A DNA stretch of 46,734 bases from positions 3,190,499 to 3,237,232 of the forward strand of contig NZ_LT839648.1 in assembly GCF_900176885.1 (NCBI RefSeq), written 5' to 3'. Source of the DNA: Oceanobacillus senegalensis (GTDB taxonomy: Bacteria > Bacillota > Bacilli > Bacillales > Amphibacillaceae). The notes beneath the pieces are model-generated. The model was given only the letters and a program-made list of their open reading frames with translations, made no database searches and had not been told where the DNA came from. The position numbers and the translations under genes are program-made. Numbering within the stretch: the stretch's first letter is position 1; each line of letters begins with the position of its first letter. Positions 23,990-33,565 of the stretch are shown here, piece by piece.

Positions 23990-25153
23990 ATGGACAAACG
24001 AGTTTATTTATTTACCATAGTTTCTTTCGTAGTAGGTATGGTTGAGTTAATTATAGGTGGTATCTTAGATTTAGTAGCTAAAGACTTAAATGTTAGTATT
24101 GGACAAGCTGGCTTACTAATTACTATTTTTTCTTTAACTTTTGCTATTTCTGGTCCTATTTTAGCTGTTTTAACCGCGAATATGGAACGGAAGCGATTAA
24201 CAATGATAACATTGATTATTTTTTTCATTGGCAATTTGGTTGCTGTTATAAGCCCTAACTACACCACTCTATTTCTAGCTAGAATTATTGCCGCAGCCAG
24301 CAGTGCTTTACTGATAGTACTTTGTGTGGTAATGGCAGCTAACATTGTGGAACCAAAATATCGAGCAAGAGCAATTGGTATTGTAAACATGGGAGTCAGC
24401 GGATCTCTCGTACTAGGCGTACCAATTGGTTTGATACTGGGAAACAGCTTTGGTTGGAGAGCGCCATTTATCTTTATTACGGTATTAACGATATTTTCGA
24501 TGTTGGGGATTTTATTTTTGATGGAAAAAGTAACTCCTCCTGGGGAACATATCTCATTAAAAAAACAATTAGCATCATTAAAAGAGCAAAAGATTCTCTT
24601 TGCACACCTTACAACTTTTCTTCTGCTAACTGGTCACTCAACCTTATATAGCTATCTAACTCCTTTCTCTAAATCAACTATGGGACTTGATGGAACTTGG
24701 ATTAGCATTATTTATTTAATTTTTGGCGTTGCAGCAGTAAGTGGTGGAGTAGTTGGAGGAACATTTGGAGATAAATTTGGATTCAAACCGACATTAATAG
24801 GCATTATAATTGTTTTTGGTTTTGCTATTCTAGCCATCCCTTCTACAACATTTCTACTACCATTATTCTTAATTGTTCTAGTTATCTGGGGTATGATGAG
24901 CTGGGCTATTACGCCACCATTACAAAGTTATTTAATGGTATCTGCTCCGGAAACATCAAATATTCAAATCAGCCTTAATAATTCTGCATTACATTTAGGA
25001 ATTGCTACAGGGGCTTCTATCGGCAGCATCATTATTGATACATCATCTGTCGAATACAATGCAACATTTGGAGGTATTCTTGCTTTCCTATCCTTAGGAA
25101 CTATATTAGTATCTATGAAAAAAAGAGCTAAACACGAAAAATCCCTAGCTTAA
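23990..25153 (+). CDS. MFS exporter, PbuE-like
   Basis: A 387-residue major facilitator with twelve predicted helices. Motif A-like MERKRLTM follows helix 2, and RARAIGIVNMGVSGSLVLGVP marks helix 5. The sequence along its length (VGMVELIIGGILD, GHSTLYSYLTPF, VIWGMMSWAITPPLQSYL) resembles B. subtilis PbuE, which exports purine bases and nucleosides. No purine riboswitch is visible upstream, unlike pbuE, so substrate and control may differ. A weak ribosome site (AAAGG) precedes the ATG. Confidence 0.82.
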   Translation: MDKRVYLFTIVSFVVGMVELIIGGILDLVAKDLNVSIGQAGLLITIFSLTFAISGPILAVLTANMERKRLTMITLIIFFIGNLVAVISPNYTTLFLARIIAAASSALLIVLCVVMAANIVEPKYRARAIGIVNMGVSGSLVLGVPIGLILGNSFGWRAPFIFITVLTIFSMLGILFLMEKVTPPGEHISLKKQLASLKEQKILFAHLTTFLLLTGHSTLYSYLTPFSKSTMGLDGTWISIIYLIFGVAAVSGGVVGGTFGDKFGFKPTLIGIIIVFGFAILAIPSTTFLLPLFLIVLVIWGMMSWAITPPLQSYLMVSAPETSNIQISLNNSALHLGIATGASIGSIIIDTSSVEYNATFGGILAFLSLGTILVSMKKRAKHEKSLA

Positions 25154-25169
25154 GTTAAGCCAGGGACTT
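25142..25169 (+). terminator. Terminator overlapping the MFS gene stop
   Basis: Stem TCCCTAGCTTAA with TTAAGCCAGGGA (one mismatch), followed by CTTTT. The stop codon is in the left arm. Confidence 0.75.
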
Positions 25170-25299
25170 TTCATGCCGGGTAAATTTTTAGAAGTACTTA
25201 ATCCATCCCTACCCAAAATCGCGTCACCCCCTCACTCAAACCATATCCTTGTGAAAAACTAATAATATTTTTGTTAACAAATTTGTCAATTATCTATGA

Positions 25300-25329
25300 T
25301 TGCCTAGGTGAAGCGTTTTCATGTATAAT
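25300..25329 (+). promoter_or_regulatory. Sigma-A promoter of the 25387 gene
   Basis: TTGCCT (25300-25305), 18 bases, and a perfect TATAAT (25324-25329). It gives a leader of about 50 nt. The rest of the gap 25170-25299 shows nothing I can name. Confidence 0.6.
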
Positions 25330-25386
25330 GAATATAGTGATTTATTTCACATATTGGTTTATACTATATATAAGGAGGTAATCACA

Positions 25387-25758
25387 GTGTTTGTACAAAC
25401 AAATCGCATTTCAAATGTTTTATCAAATAATAATCACCTAACACCCGCAAGTATTCTTCAGGAAACCGTTCGTCAAAATATGGCAAATTACCAAACCTTA
25501 AACGTAAAATTAGATTCACCTTTACTTGCACCACATTTAGGGGTACGCACTGTCCAAATAAGAATCGATAACGTATGGTATATAGGGGTAGCCATCAATT
25601 CGATATCGTTAGCAGAGAATGGCTCTAGAAAGAAGGTTATTAAATTGCATATTAAAAACTTTAATGGAACTTACAGTAATCAACATGTGGTTATTAATTG
25701 GAGCCCAACAAAAGACCCTTATAAATTACAGATACGGAAGCATAAAGTAGCTTCTTAA
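25387..25758 (+). CDS. Hypothetical protein, 123 residues
   Basis: A soluble, beta-rich basic protein of unknown family. It begins MFVQTNRISNVLSNNNHLTP and later has VRTVQIRIDNVWYIGVAINS. No signal peptide, membrane segment or cysteine is seen. The start is GTG at 25387, eight bases after AAGGAGG. It has its own promoter and stands alone. Confidence 0.7.
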   Translation: MFVQTNRISNVLSNNNHLTPASILQETVRQNMANYQTLNVKLDSPLLAPHLGVRTVQIRIDNVWYIGVAINSISLAENGSRKKVIKLHIKNFNGTYSNQHVVINWSPTKDPYKLQIRKHKVAS

Positions 25759-25969
25759 TTGTTATGAACTTGAAAATGCTAGTGGAAAAGGATTGGCATG
25801 CCTGTCAATTTTTAATACCCCAATTCATATTTTAGATTTTTACCTGCCCATTCTTTTCCAAAATGCTTTCAAACTTAACTACTTGCATTTTACCTTCTAT
25901 CTAATATCATCCAAATTGGAATATTCCCCCTCATTCATCTATAATGGCTTTATTGAAAGGAGCCTAGAG

Positions 25970-27133
25970 ATGAAACAATCTACAAAATTTATGAGGTTTT
26001 TAGGTGGGCAAAATCTAATTTACCTATTATCCCTATTGATATTAATAGGTATAACTATCTTCATTTACAACAAGATTTCCTTTGTATTTCATCCACTGAT
26101 TGTTATTTTTTCAACTATCACTCCACCCATTATCCTTGCGTTTATAGCCTATTACTTACTAAATCCGATTGTGGACTTATTGGAGCATGCAAAAATTAAA
26201 CGAATCTGGGGTATCATTATCCTAATTTTAGGTATTAGTGGCTTACTAACAGGAATTATTCTTCTAACCGCTCCAGCAATTGAAGCACAGGTAAAGGAAC
26301 TATTTAAAAACTTTCCTATGTATCTCAATCAATTAGGACAAGGAATAAAAACATGGTTACAAAATTCATTTATAGGACCTTATTATGATCAAGGTTATAA
26401 CTGGTTTATATCCAATTTCAGTAATATTCCTGGAATGATTGGGTCTTATTTAACGAATGCATTTCAAGGATTTCGAAATATCGCAACCACAGTAACCAAT
26501 GTTTTTGTCTCTATCATTACTTTTCCAATTATCTTGTTCTTCCTTTTAAAAGATGGAGACCGTTTTAAGGAATTTTTCCTAACATTATTGCCTCCAAAAT
26601 TTCGCGGGGATATGAATCAAATATTAAAAAACATGGATACGCAGGTTGGTTCATATATTCAGGGGCAAATCATCGTAGCTACATGTATCGGGATGTTATT
26701 GTTTATCGGCTACCTTATAATAGGTCTTGATTATGCAATAACACTTGCTATCATTGCAGCTATCACAAGCGTCATCCCTTATTTAGGACCAACAATAGCA
26801 ATTATCCCAGCAATCATCATAGCTATCGTAGACTCCCCTTTCATGATTTTAAAATTAGCAATTGTTTGGATTGCTGTCCAATTTTTAGAGGGAAACTTCA
26901 TATCACCAAATATTATGGGAAGAACCATGCAGGTACACCCATTAACTATCATTATCGTATTACTAGTAGCAGGGAATTTATTTGGAGTTGTTGGTGTAAT
27001 CCTTGGAATTCCCGGATATGCCATTTTAAAGGTATTAGTAACATACATATATAACAAATTTAAAATTCGTTATAATCACTATTATGGGAAGGAATATGGG
27101 AATTACCAATTGACTGATGAAAATGAATCATAA
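25970..27133 (+). CDS. AI-2E family (YueF/PerM-like) membrane protein
   Basis: A 387-residue membrane protein with about eight helices and a soluble loop between helices 2 and 3. The family motif region reads FLLKDGDRFKEFFLTLLP, then SYIQGQIIVATCIG, PYLGPTIAIIPAIIIAI and LVAGNLFGVVGVILGIPGYA. Members of this family export small molecules or ions, some as sodium/proton antiporters. The substrate is unknown here. The ATG at 25970 is chosen because AAAGGAG lies eight bases before it. A frame open from 25793 adds 59 residues without a ribosome site. Confidence 0.88.
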   Translation: MKQSTKFMRFLGGQNLIYLLSLLILIGITIFIYNKISFVFHPLIVIFSTITPPIILAFIAYYLLNPIVDLLEHAKIKRIWGIIILILGISGLLTGIILLTAPAIEAQVKELFKNFPMYLNQLGQGIKTWLQNSFIGPYYDQGYNWFISNFSNIPGMIGSYLTNAFQGFRNIATTVTNVFVSIITFPIILFFLLKDGDRFKEFFLTLLPPKFRGDMNQILKNMDTQVGSYIQGQIIVATCIGMLLFIGYLIIGLDYAITLAIIAAITSVIPYLGPTIAIIPAIIIAIVDSPFMILKLAIVWIAVQFLEGNFISPNIMGRTMQVHPLTIIIVLLVAGNLFGVVGVILGIPGYAILKVLVTYIYNKFKIRYNHYYGKEYGNYQLTDENES

Positions 27134-27315
27134 GGAGGGGGGATCTTCCATCCCCCCACTGAAGCAAAGGCTAAATTCGCAACATCCGTTGCAACGCCTC
27201 CTGAAGCCTATGTCATGTAGGTCCGAACGAATCAGGAGTTTACTAGCTGCCCGACCCACACTTATCATTCTAAGGGTATCTCGAATCCTTCTCCTTAAGG
27301 GTCTTACAGCTGATT
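27131..27315 (-). ncRNA. Structured-RNA relic resembling an IS605-family TnpB guide-RNA right end
   Basis: Non-coding on both strands, but with ordered complementary arms. Read on the minus strand: CTCCTGA with TCAGGAG (27232-27238 and 27198-27204) enclosing CCTA/TAGG (27218-27221 and 27207-27210), then GCAAC/GTTGC (27188-27192 and 27179-27183), and a G-run hairpin GGGGGGAT/ATCCCCCC (27137-27157). The words GGACCTACATGACATAGG and GCTTCAGGAGGCG resemble the right ends of IS200/IS605 TnpB elements, where the omega RNA is encoded. No tnpA or tnpB frame is left, so this would be a solo remnant. Confidence 0.4.
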
Positions 27316-27323
27316 AATCGAAT

Positions 27324-27356
27324 GATAAAAAGAGAGCACCAAAAATTGGTACTCTC
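27324..27356 (-). terminator. Terminator of the small membrane gene at 27364
   Basis: Stem GAGAGcACC with GGTaCTCTC (27332-27340 and 27348-27356), one wobble pair, followed on the minus strand by five T. It lies just after the stop of the minus-strand gene. Confidence 0.75.
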
Positions 27357-27363
27357 CTATAAT

Positions 27364-27522
27364 TTATATCTTATTATCTTTTTTCCGGAATAATGAAACC
27401 ACTAATAATCCAATCCCCAAACCAATAGCTCCGCCAACTTCAATTGCCTGAAAGATTACACCTATTCCTATTCCAACGAGTAAGCAAAGTAAAAAACAAA
27501 AACCAATCATTGCATCATTCAT
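27364..27522 (-). CDS. Small membrane protein, 52 residues
   Basis: An ATG frame with a strong ribosome site (GGAGGTGGAG, about four bases before) and its own terminator. It starts MNDAMIGFCFLLCLLVGIG, has two hydrophobic segments (about residues 5-23 and 30-45) with EVGG between, and ends in the basic tail FRKKDNKI. The glycine-zipper pattern GIGIG and GLGIG suggests helix packing in the membrane. Family not recognised. Confidence 0.75.
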   Translation of the reverse strand: MNDAMIGFCFLLCLLVGIGIGVIFQAIEVGGAIGLGIGLLVVSLFRKKDNKI

Positions 27523-27702
27523 CACTCCACCTCCAAAAACCTCGCCTATACTATTACTTTATTCTGATAAGGAAATTTGGTTCATTAGCAAAAAATTTAC
27601 ATTATCTGCGAATATTCAAAAATTCACTATTGCTATAATCTGCTATTCATGGTTACAATGTATTAAATATAAATTTCTTAGATAAGGACATGAGGTGATT
27701 AT

Positions 27703-29004
27703 GTGGGAAACAAAGTATCCATTGGTCTATTAGGTTTAGGTGTCGTTGGATCAGGAGTAATTAAACTAATCGAGAAGCACCAAGAAAAACTGGTTCATCA
27801 ACTTGGGGCAGATGTTCAAGTAAAAAGTGTGTTAGTTCGTAATATAGAAAAGCAACGTGATGTTGATTTAGATCGAACGTTTCTCACTACCAATCCTGAT
27901 GATGTGTTAAATGATCCAGAGATTGATATTATTGTAGAAGTCATGGGTGGTATTGAGAAAGCTCATGAATATATTTTAAAAGCCTTCTCAGCGAAAAAAC
28001 ATGTTGTTACAGCCAATAAAGACCTTGTTGCATTGCATGGTCCTGAACTTCAAGAAGCTGCTCGTAATAATAAATGCGATTTTTACTATGAAGCTAGTGT
28101 TGCGGGCGGAATTCCTATTTTAAGGGGAATTACAGAAGGATTATCTTCTGACCGTATTCGTAAAGTGATGGGGATTGTGAATGGAACTACAAACTATATC
28201 TTAACAAAGATGGATAAAGATGGTCTAAGCTATGATGATGCATTGAAGCAGGCACAAGAGCTTGGTTTTGCTGAAGCAGATCCTACTTCTGATGTGGAAG
28301 GTTTAGATGCGGCACGAAAAATGGCCATCCTAGGGAGGCTTGCCTTCTCCATGAATGTAGATCTAGAAGATGTGGAAGTGAAAGGTATTTCCGATATTAC
28401 GTTAGAAGACCTTAAATATGGTAGTCAACTAGGTTACACAATGAAGCTTATCGGTTTCGCTGATTTCAAAGATAAACAATTAGAGGTCAATGTACAACCG
28501 ACTATGTTAGCCAAAAACCATCCATTAGCTAGTGTAAGTGACGAATATAATGCCGTTTACGTTTACGGGGATGCGGTAGGAGAAACCATGTTCTATGGAC
28601 CAGGTGCAGGAAGCTTACCAACCGCAACAGCTATTACATCTGATCTAGTAACAGTCATTAAGAACATGCTATTGGGTGTGAGTGGTTCACAATATCTAGA
28701 ACCACATTTTAGCAAGGAACTGAAAACTACTGATAAACGATTTGGACAGTACTATGTAAGACTTCATGTTAAAGATGAGGTTGGTGTATTTAATAGAATA
28801 TCTGCACTATTTAATGAATTAGATATTAGCTTTAAACGAATCTTACAGAATCCCATCATCAAACATGAAAAAGCGGAAATCATTGTCGTGACCCATCAAA
28901 CGTCATTAGATAATTTCCAATCTGCATTAAATAAACTAGAAGATCTTGACGCAGTACTTGAAACAAAAAGCTATTACAAAGTTGAAGGAGATGCTAAAGA
29001 ATGA
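27703..29004 (+). CDS. hom: Homoserine dehydrogenase
   Basis: A 433-residue enzyme that reduces aspartate semialdehyde to homoserine, the branch point to threonine and methionine. The Rossmann motif is [11 protein letters not shown] at the N-terminus. The family signature lies in [19 protein letters not shown] with its catalytic lysine region, and an ACT regulatory domain fills the last 80 residues ([18 protein letters not shown]), suggesting threonine feedback. The start is GTG at 27703 behind GAGGTGA. It overlaps thrC by four bases. Confidence 0.96.
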   Translation: MGNKVSIGLLGLGVVGSGVIKLIEKHQEKLVHQLGADVQVKSVLVRNIEKQRDVDLDRTFLTTNPDDVLNDPEIDIIVEVMGGIEKAHEYILKAFSAKKHVVTANKDLVALHGPELQEAARNNKCDFYYEASVAGGIPILRGITEGLSSDRIRKVMGIVNGTTNYILTKMDKDGLSYDDALKQAQELGFAEADPTSDVEGLDAARKMAILGRLAFSMNVDLEDVEVKGISDITLEDLKYGSQLGYTMKLIGFADFKDKQLEVNVQPTMLAKNHPLASVSDEYNAVYVYGDAVGETMFYGPGAGSLPTATAITSDLVTVIKNMLLGVSGSQYLEPHFSKELKTTDKRFGQYYVRLHVKDEVGVFNRISALFNELDISFKRILQNPIIKHEKAEIIVVTHQTSLDNFQSALNKLEDLDAVLETKSYYKVEGDAKE

Positions 29005-30062
29005 GTTGGCAAGGGTTATTACAACACTACAAAGAATATTTACCTGTAACAGAGAAAACTCCCAAACTCACATTACATGAAGGAAATACACCACTTATCC
29101 ATTTTGCAAACCTTTCTGAGCAGTTAGGTATTGAACTGTATGGAAAAGTAGAAGGAATTAATCCTACTGGTTCTTTTAAGGACCGTGGAATGGTTGTTGC
29201 AGTTGCAAAAGCAATTGAAGAAGGAAGTAAATCGGTTATTTGTGCCTCAACAGGAAATACATCTGCTTCTGCCGCTGCATATGCTGCAAGGGCAGGGATT
29301 CGAGCCATTATTGTTATTCCTAAAGGCAAGGTTGCTCTTGGAAAACTAGCACAGGCAGTGATGTATGGTGCTGAGATCGTTGAAATTGACGGTAACTTTG
29401 ATGATGCATTAAAAATGGTTCGTGAAGTTTCTGAAACAACTCCAGTTACACTAGTTAATTCTGTCAATCCATATCGTCTTGAAGGGCAAAAAACGGCCGC
29501 CTTTGAAATCTGTGATACGCTCGGTTCTGCTCCTGATATTTTAGCCATTCCAGTTGGTAATGCCGGAAACATTAGTGCATACTGGAAGGGATTCAAGGAA
29601 TACAATGACAAAAAACAAACTGGTCTACCAAACATGTTTGGCTTTGAAGCAGAAGGTGCTGCAGCCATTGTTCAAGATAAAATCATTGAACAACCGGAAA
29701 CGGTTGCTACAGCTATTCGTATTGGAAATCCTGCCAGCTGGAATTTAGCTGTTCATGCAAAAGATGAATCAAATGGTATGATTGGTTCTGTAACCGATGA
29801 TGAGATTGTACGTGCGTTTAAACTTATTGCTAAAACAGAAGGAGTATTTGCTGAGCCTGGGTCTTGTGCATCGATTGCAGGAGTACTACAACAGGTTGAA
29901 CAAGGAACAATTAAAAAAGGAAGTAAAGTTGTTACCGTTCTGACTGGAAATGGCTTAAAAGACCCTCAAACGGCAATTGACCAAATGGAAATTGACCCGG
30001 TATCATTACCAAATGACGAAGCTGCTGTTAAAGAATACATTGAAAATATGGTGAGCGTATGA
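29001..30062 (+). CDS. thrC: Threonine synthase
   Basis: A 353-residue fold-type II PLP enzyme converting O-phosphohomoserine to threonine. The PLP lysine is in [11 protein letters not shown] near residue 60, the phosphate-binding loop is [18 protein letters not shown], and the tetra-glycine-like PLP loop reads [12 protein letters not shown]. Length fits the short Gram-positive class. ATGA overlaps on both sides couple it to hom and thrB. Confidence 0.96.
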   Translation: MSWQGLLQHYKEYLPVTEKTPKLTLHEGNTPLIHFANLSEQLGIELYGKVEGINPTGSFKDRGMVVAVAKAIEEGSKSVICASTGNTSASAAAYAARAGIRAIIVIPKGKVALGKLAQAVMYGAEIVEIDGNFDDALKMVREVSETTPVTLVNSVNPYRLEGQKTAAFEICDTLGSAPDILAIPVGNAGNISAYWKGFKEYNDKKQTGLPNMFGFEAEGAAAIVQDKIIEQPETVATAIRIGNPASWNLAVHAKDESNGMIGSVTDDEIVRAFKLIAKTEGVFAEPGSCASIAGVLQQVEQGTIKKGSKVVTVLTGNGLKDPQTAIDQMEIDPVSLPNDEAAVKEYIENMVSV

Positions 30063-30943
30063 GGCCCTTTCAAATCTCTGTTCCAGCTAGCTCCGGAAAT
30101 GTAGGACCAGGATTTGATTCGATGGGCTTAGCTGTTAACCTTTATTTAACATTAGAAGTAGAGGAATCAGATAAATGGGAATTTTACCAAGACTCCTCTT
30201 CTACTTCTCCTGTCGATTATGAAGATCACTTTATTTATAAAATTGCCAAACAGACAGCAGAAAGAAACAATCAAATACTTCCGCCTTGCAAAGTAACGGA
30301 AATGAGCGAAATCCCATTGGCACGAGGCTTAGGCAGTAGTGCTTCTGCAATTTTGGCTGGGATTGAAATTGCAAATCAGGCCTGCCAATTGAATTTAACG
30401 AATGAAGATAAGTTACGTTATGGGACAGAAATAGAAGGTCATCCTGACAATATTGCTCCTGCTTTATTTGGTGGATTAGTGATATCAGCAATAGTTGACA
30501 ACAAAATTGAACGAATAGAAGTTGCAGGCCTTGATATGGATATTGTTGTAAGCATACCGAATCTTGAATTAAAAACGGAAGCAGCGCGAAAGGTTTTACC
30601 TGAACAATATTCTAGGAACCATGCAGCAAGCGCAAGTGGAATAAGCAATCTAGTCGTTGCTGCTCTTTTACAAAGGAATTATAGTCTAGCAGGAAGAATG
30701 ATGGAACAAGACCTATTCCATGAACCATATCGGGCGGAATTAATTCCGAATTACGATGTTATCCGAAAAGAAGCCAAAAGGAATGGTGCGTATGGTTCTA
30801 TTATTAGTGGTGCAGGTCCAACGATGATGTCCTTTGTACCAGTAGGAAAAGGACAATCTATTGCAAATGAGATGAAAAAGGCACTTCCAGATTATCATGT
30901 AAAAGCATTGCAAATCGATATAGAAGGTCTGAAGTGTACATAA
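30059..30943 (+). CDS. thrB: Homoserine kinase
   Basis: A 294-residue GHMP kinase that phosphorylates homoserine. Family motifs are the N-terminal [20 protein letters not shown], the ATP loop [16 protein letters not shown] and the C-terminal [17 protein letters not shown]. It starts by overlap with the thrC stop (ATGA) and ends just before a terminator, completing the hom-thrC-thrB operon as in B. subtilis. Confidence 0.96.
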   Translation: MRPFQISVPASSGNVGPGFDSMGLAVNLYLTLEVEESDKWEFYQDSSSTSPVDYEDHFIYKIAKQTAERNNQILPPCKVTEMSEIPLARGLGSSASAILAGIEIANQACQLNLTNEDKLRYGTEIEGHPDNIAPALFGGLVISAIVDNKIERIEVAGLDMDIVVSIPNLELKTEAARKVLPEQYSRNHAASASGISNLVVAALLQRNYSLAGRMMEQDLFHEPYRAELIPNYDVIRKEAKRNGAYGSIISGAGPTMMSFVPVGKGQSIANEMKKALPDYHVKALQIDIEGLKCT

Positions 30944-30952
30944 GATTTTAAT

Positions 30953-30989
30953 AAAGGAGAAAGCAGTTTTTCGCTGTTTTCTCCTTTTA
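30953..30989 (+). terminator. Terminator of hom-thrC-thrB
   Basis: Fourteen-base arms AAAGGAGAAAGCAG (30953-30966) and CTGTTTTCTCCTTT (30974-30987), one mismatch, with a short U-rich end. Confidence 0.82.
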
Positions 30990-31098
30990 CTATATTTTAA
31001 AAATGAATCCATTCTAGTAATCATGTAAAATACAAATTAACTGAATGATATTTTACCTAAGAATAAACCGACCTCCCATTTAAGAAAGGAGAACAATA

Positions 31099-32097
31099 AT
31101 GACCATAAATCACTTTTTTGACGCACTAGTTGTCAATAAAAAGGATGAAGATTTCTCTATGGATATAAAGAAGTTAAATTTCGATGACCTTCCTGAAGGA
31201 GAGGTGTTCATTCGAGTTCATTATTCCAGTGTAAATTACAAGGATAGCCTAGCATCCATACCAAATGGAAAAATAATTCATACCTATCCCCAGGTTCCTG
31301 GTATTGACTTAGCTGGTGAGGTGGTCTCCTCTACAGATGACCGCTACAAGGAAGGTGATCCAGTCATTGCAACAAGCTATGAAATTGGTGTATCCCATTT
31401 TGGAGGGTATTCTCAATATGCAAGAATTCCTTCTAAATGGATTGTTCCACTACCGAAAGGGCTTAGTTTAAAAGAATCAATGATTATCGGAACAGCTGGT
31501 ATTACTGCAGCATTATCTGTCCAAAGCCTTGTCGAAAACGATATAACACCAGAAGTTGGAAAAATCCTAGTCACTGGAGCTACAGGCGGTGTCGGTAGCT
31601 TTGCTATAGCAATCCTATCTAAACTAGGATATGAAGTTGTAGCTAGTACAGGTAAAGAGGAAAAACATGATTTTTTAAAAAGACTAGGTGCTGACTCTAT
31701 CGTTTCCCGCGAAGAGGTTTATGATGGGAGTGTAAAAGCTCTCGGAAAGCAAAAATGGACCGCAGCAGTTGATCCAGTTGGTGGTGAAGGATTAGCTTCT
31801 ATTCTAAGTCAGATTCAATATGGGGGTTCTGTTGCTGTTAGCGGGCTTGCAGGAGGAAATAATGTACCTACAACCGTTTTTCCCTTTATTATAAGGGGGA
31901 TCAATCTATTAGGAATTGACTCCGTATATTGCCCAATGGAAACTCGACAAAAGATTTGGAAGCTCTTAGCAACCGAATACAAGCCAGTAGACATGAACGT
32001 ATTGATGCAACAAGAGATTACAATAGAACAGCTTCCTTCTGTTCTTCCTACTCTTTTAAAAGGAGGTGCAGTGGGAAGAACGATTGTAAAGTTATAG
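31099..32097 (+). CDS. YhdH/YhfP family quinone oxidoreductase (acrylyl-CoA reductase-like)
   Basis: A 332-residue zinc-free medium-chain dehydrogenase/reductase. It has VHYSSVNYKDSLA near the N-terminus, PGIDLAGEVV, the nucleotide-binding loop GATGGVGSFAI near residue 157, and the end motif LLKGGAVGRTIVKL typical of YhdH/YhfP. Related enzymes reduce acrylyl-CoA or quinones using NADPH. The physiological substrate is unknown here. AAAGGAG precedes the ATG. It is monocistronic. Confidence 0.9.
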   Translation: MTINHFFDALVVNKKDEDFSMDIKKLNFDDLPEGEVFIRVHYSSVNYKDSLASIPNGKIIHTYPQVPGIDLAGEVVSSTDDRYKEGDPVIATSYEIGVSHFGGYSQYARIPSKWIVPLPKGLSLKESMIIGTAGITAALSVQSLVENDITPEVGKILVTGATGGVGSFAIAILSKLGYEVVASTGKEEKHDFLKRLGADSIVSREEVYDGSVKALGKQKWTAAVDPVGGEGLASILSQIQYGGSVAVSGLAGGNNVPTTVFPFIIRGINLLGIDSVYCPMETRQKIWKLLATEYKPVDMNVLMQQEITIEQLPSVLPTLLKGGAVGRTIVKL

Positions 32098-32141
32098 AAA
32101 GAAGTGACGGGATTGTTTATGGTCTCGTCACTTCTTTCTTT
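32098..32141. terminator. Terminator between convergent genes
   Basis: Perfect 12-bp stem AAAGAAGTGACG (32098-32109) with CGTCACTTCTTT (32126-32137), followed by CTTTT on the plus strand. It may also serve the small minus-strand gene at 32162. Confidence 0.88.
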
Positions 32142-32161
32142 TCCAACCAGCTTTTATAAAG

Positions 32162-32332
32162 CTATATTCTAGGATAATACGGCTTATACCTTGGATTATA
32201 ATAATATGGTGGTCTTGGTCCTATTTTGGGTAAAGACCATGTATTTGAATTATGATTATAAAGAATTTGTTCTTTTTCATCAGTTTGTGATATTAATAAC
32301 AACCTCACTTCAGGATTATAATAATATGACAT
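32162..32332 (-). CDS. Small Tyr/Pro-rich protein, 56 residues
   Basis: A short gene with ribosome site GGAGGG seven bases before the ATG. The protein starts [19 protein letters not shown] and has a duplicated aromatic ending ([17 protein letters not shown]), so YYYNP occurs twice. No cysteine, signal or membrane helix. Tyrosine-rich small proteins of this type are often spore coat or crust components cross-linked through tyrosine, but that is only an inference. It faces the YhfP-like gene and is divergent from the SDR gene. Confidence 0.78.
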   Translation of the reverse strand: MSYYYNPEVRLLLISQTDEKEQILYNHNSNTWSLPKIGPRPPYYYNPRYKPYYPRI

Positions 32333-32470
32333 TTCTCACCCTCCATACTCTTCTTACTATCACCGTATTCAACAACTACTCAATATGAGCCCGTCAAATT
32401 TTTCCAAGCACGACAATCGCCCATTATACATATGGTATCAAGTAACAGCCATTTAACTAGGAGGATAACA

Positions 32471-33388
32471 ATGAGTTATGACGACCACAATCAATCTAAT
32501 TATCCCATGTATCCAAATTACGGGAAAATAACAAAATATGAGGATGTTGCGCTTACCGTTCCAGAACAACGGCAGTATCGACAACCTGGAATAGAAGGAA
32601 AGATGACACCCAGACCAATCATTGAAAATCCTTATTATCAAGGAAATGGGAAATTAGAAGGAAGAGTTGCTCTTATTACTGGTGGTGATAGTGGTATAGG
32701 TGCAGCTGCAGCAATAGCTTTTGCAAAGGAAGGCGCAGATGTTGCCATTGCATATTTAGATGAGCATGAGGATGCCAACCGAACTAAAGATAGAATTGAA
32801 GAGATTGGTCAACGTTGTCTCCTACTACCTGGTGATCTTAGAGAAAAGCAGCAATGTGTGGACATTGTGGAAAAGACTATCGAAACATTCGGTAGCCTTG
32901 ATGTTCTCTGTAATCATGTCGGTATCCAATTCCAACAATTAAGTTTACTTGATATCACCGATGAACAATTCGATGACACATTTAAAGTAAACATTTACTC
33001 ACATTTTTACACGACTCGTGCAGCACTTCCATACTTAAAATCCGGAAGTTCAATAATAAACACCTCTTCTGTTGTTACATTTGATGGTAATGATCAATTA
33101 ATTGATTATACAGCAACGAAGGGGGCTAATATTGGCTTTACACGGGCATTGGCAAGCAACTTGGTAAGGAAAGGAATCCGCGTTAATGCTATCGCACCTG
33201 GACGTGTCTGGACTCCTCTTATTCCATCTAGCTTTTCAGCAGACCAAGTCCCCCTTGCTGGAAACCCAATGGACCGTCAAGGGCAACCATTTGAGTTAGC
33301 ACCAACCTTTGTCTATTTAGCTTCCAATGATTCCAGATTTGTAACAGGTCAAACCCTTCACGTAAATGGTGGACAAATTTTTGGATAA
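32471..33388 (+). CDS. Short-chain dehydrogenase/reductase with N-terminal extension
   Basis: A 305-residue classical SDR with a 50-residue Tyr/Pro/Asn-rich extension of the YhdF/YhxC type found in Bacillaceae. The cofactor loop is [12 protein letters not shown] near residue 75, catalytic Ser and Tyr-xxx-Lys appear in NTSSVV and YTATKGAN, and the C-terminus has [12 protein letters not shown]. The usual NNAG motif reads CNHVG. The substrate is unknown; NADPH use is not decided. AGGAGG precedes the ATG at 32471. Confidence 0.88.
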   Translation: MSYDDHNQSNYPMYPNYGKITKYEDVALTVPEQRQYRQPGIEGKMTPRPIIENPYYQGNGKLEGRVALITGGDSGIGAAAAIAFAKEGADVAIAYLDEHEDANRTKDRIEEIGQRCLLLPGDLREKQQCVDIVEKTIETFGSLDVLCNHVGIQFQQLSLLDITDEQFDDTFKVNIYSHFYTTRAALPYLKSGSSIINTSSVVTFDGNDQLIDYTATKGANIGFTRALASNLVRKGIRVNAIAPGRVWTPLIPSSFSADQVPLAGNPMDRQGQPFELAPTFVYLASNDSRFVTGQTLHVNGGQIFG

Positions 33389-33429
33389 TAATTGAGCCTT
33401 CTAACAAGGGAAGTTCATATTTTACTACG

Positions 33430-33560
33430 TGATTTAACTGGCTGTAAAACCCCACTTCAAGATTTCCGGAAATTTTAGGTAATATATGTGAAGGGATAAC
33501 AGCCAGATTTCTAATTCTGTCAAAGGCCTATAGGTCATACCCTTGTGGTGCTAACGATTA
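33430..33560. repeat. Intergenic inverted-repeat element (dispersed repeat family member)
   Basis: Arms CTGGCTGT (33438-33445) and ACAGCCAG (33499-33506) enclose 53 bases with a further CTTCA/TGAAG pair. Beyond lies TCATACCCTTGTGG (33535-33548), which matches TCATGCCCTTGTGG in the repeat at 19919-20053. The left part (AAAACCCCACTTCAAG) echoes the CCCCACTGATTGAAG module. It fills the gap between the convergent SDR and argF genes. Confidence 0.55.
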
Positions 33561-33565
33561 TTATC

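Noticed and set aside
25793..25969. N-terminal extension of the AI-2E family gene (59 residues)
   Set aside because: No ribosome site at 25793, while AAAGGAG precedes the ATG at 25970, where family similarity begins.
27117..27317. 66-codon plus-strand frame across the structured relic
   Set aside because: It overlaps the end of the AI-2E gene and GC-rich hairpins; the protein sequence has no coherent features.
29027..29668. Long antisense open frame of 213 codons opposite thrC
   Set aside because: It mirrors the codon pattern of thrC, has no ribosome site, and has no recognisable protein features.
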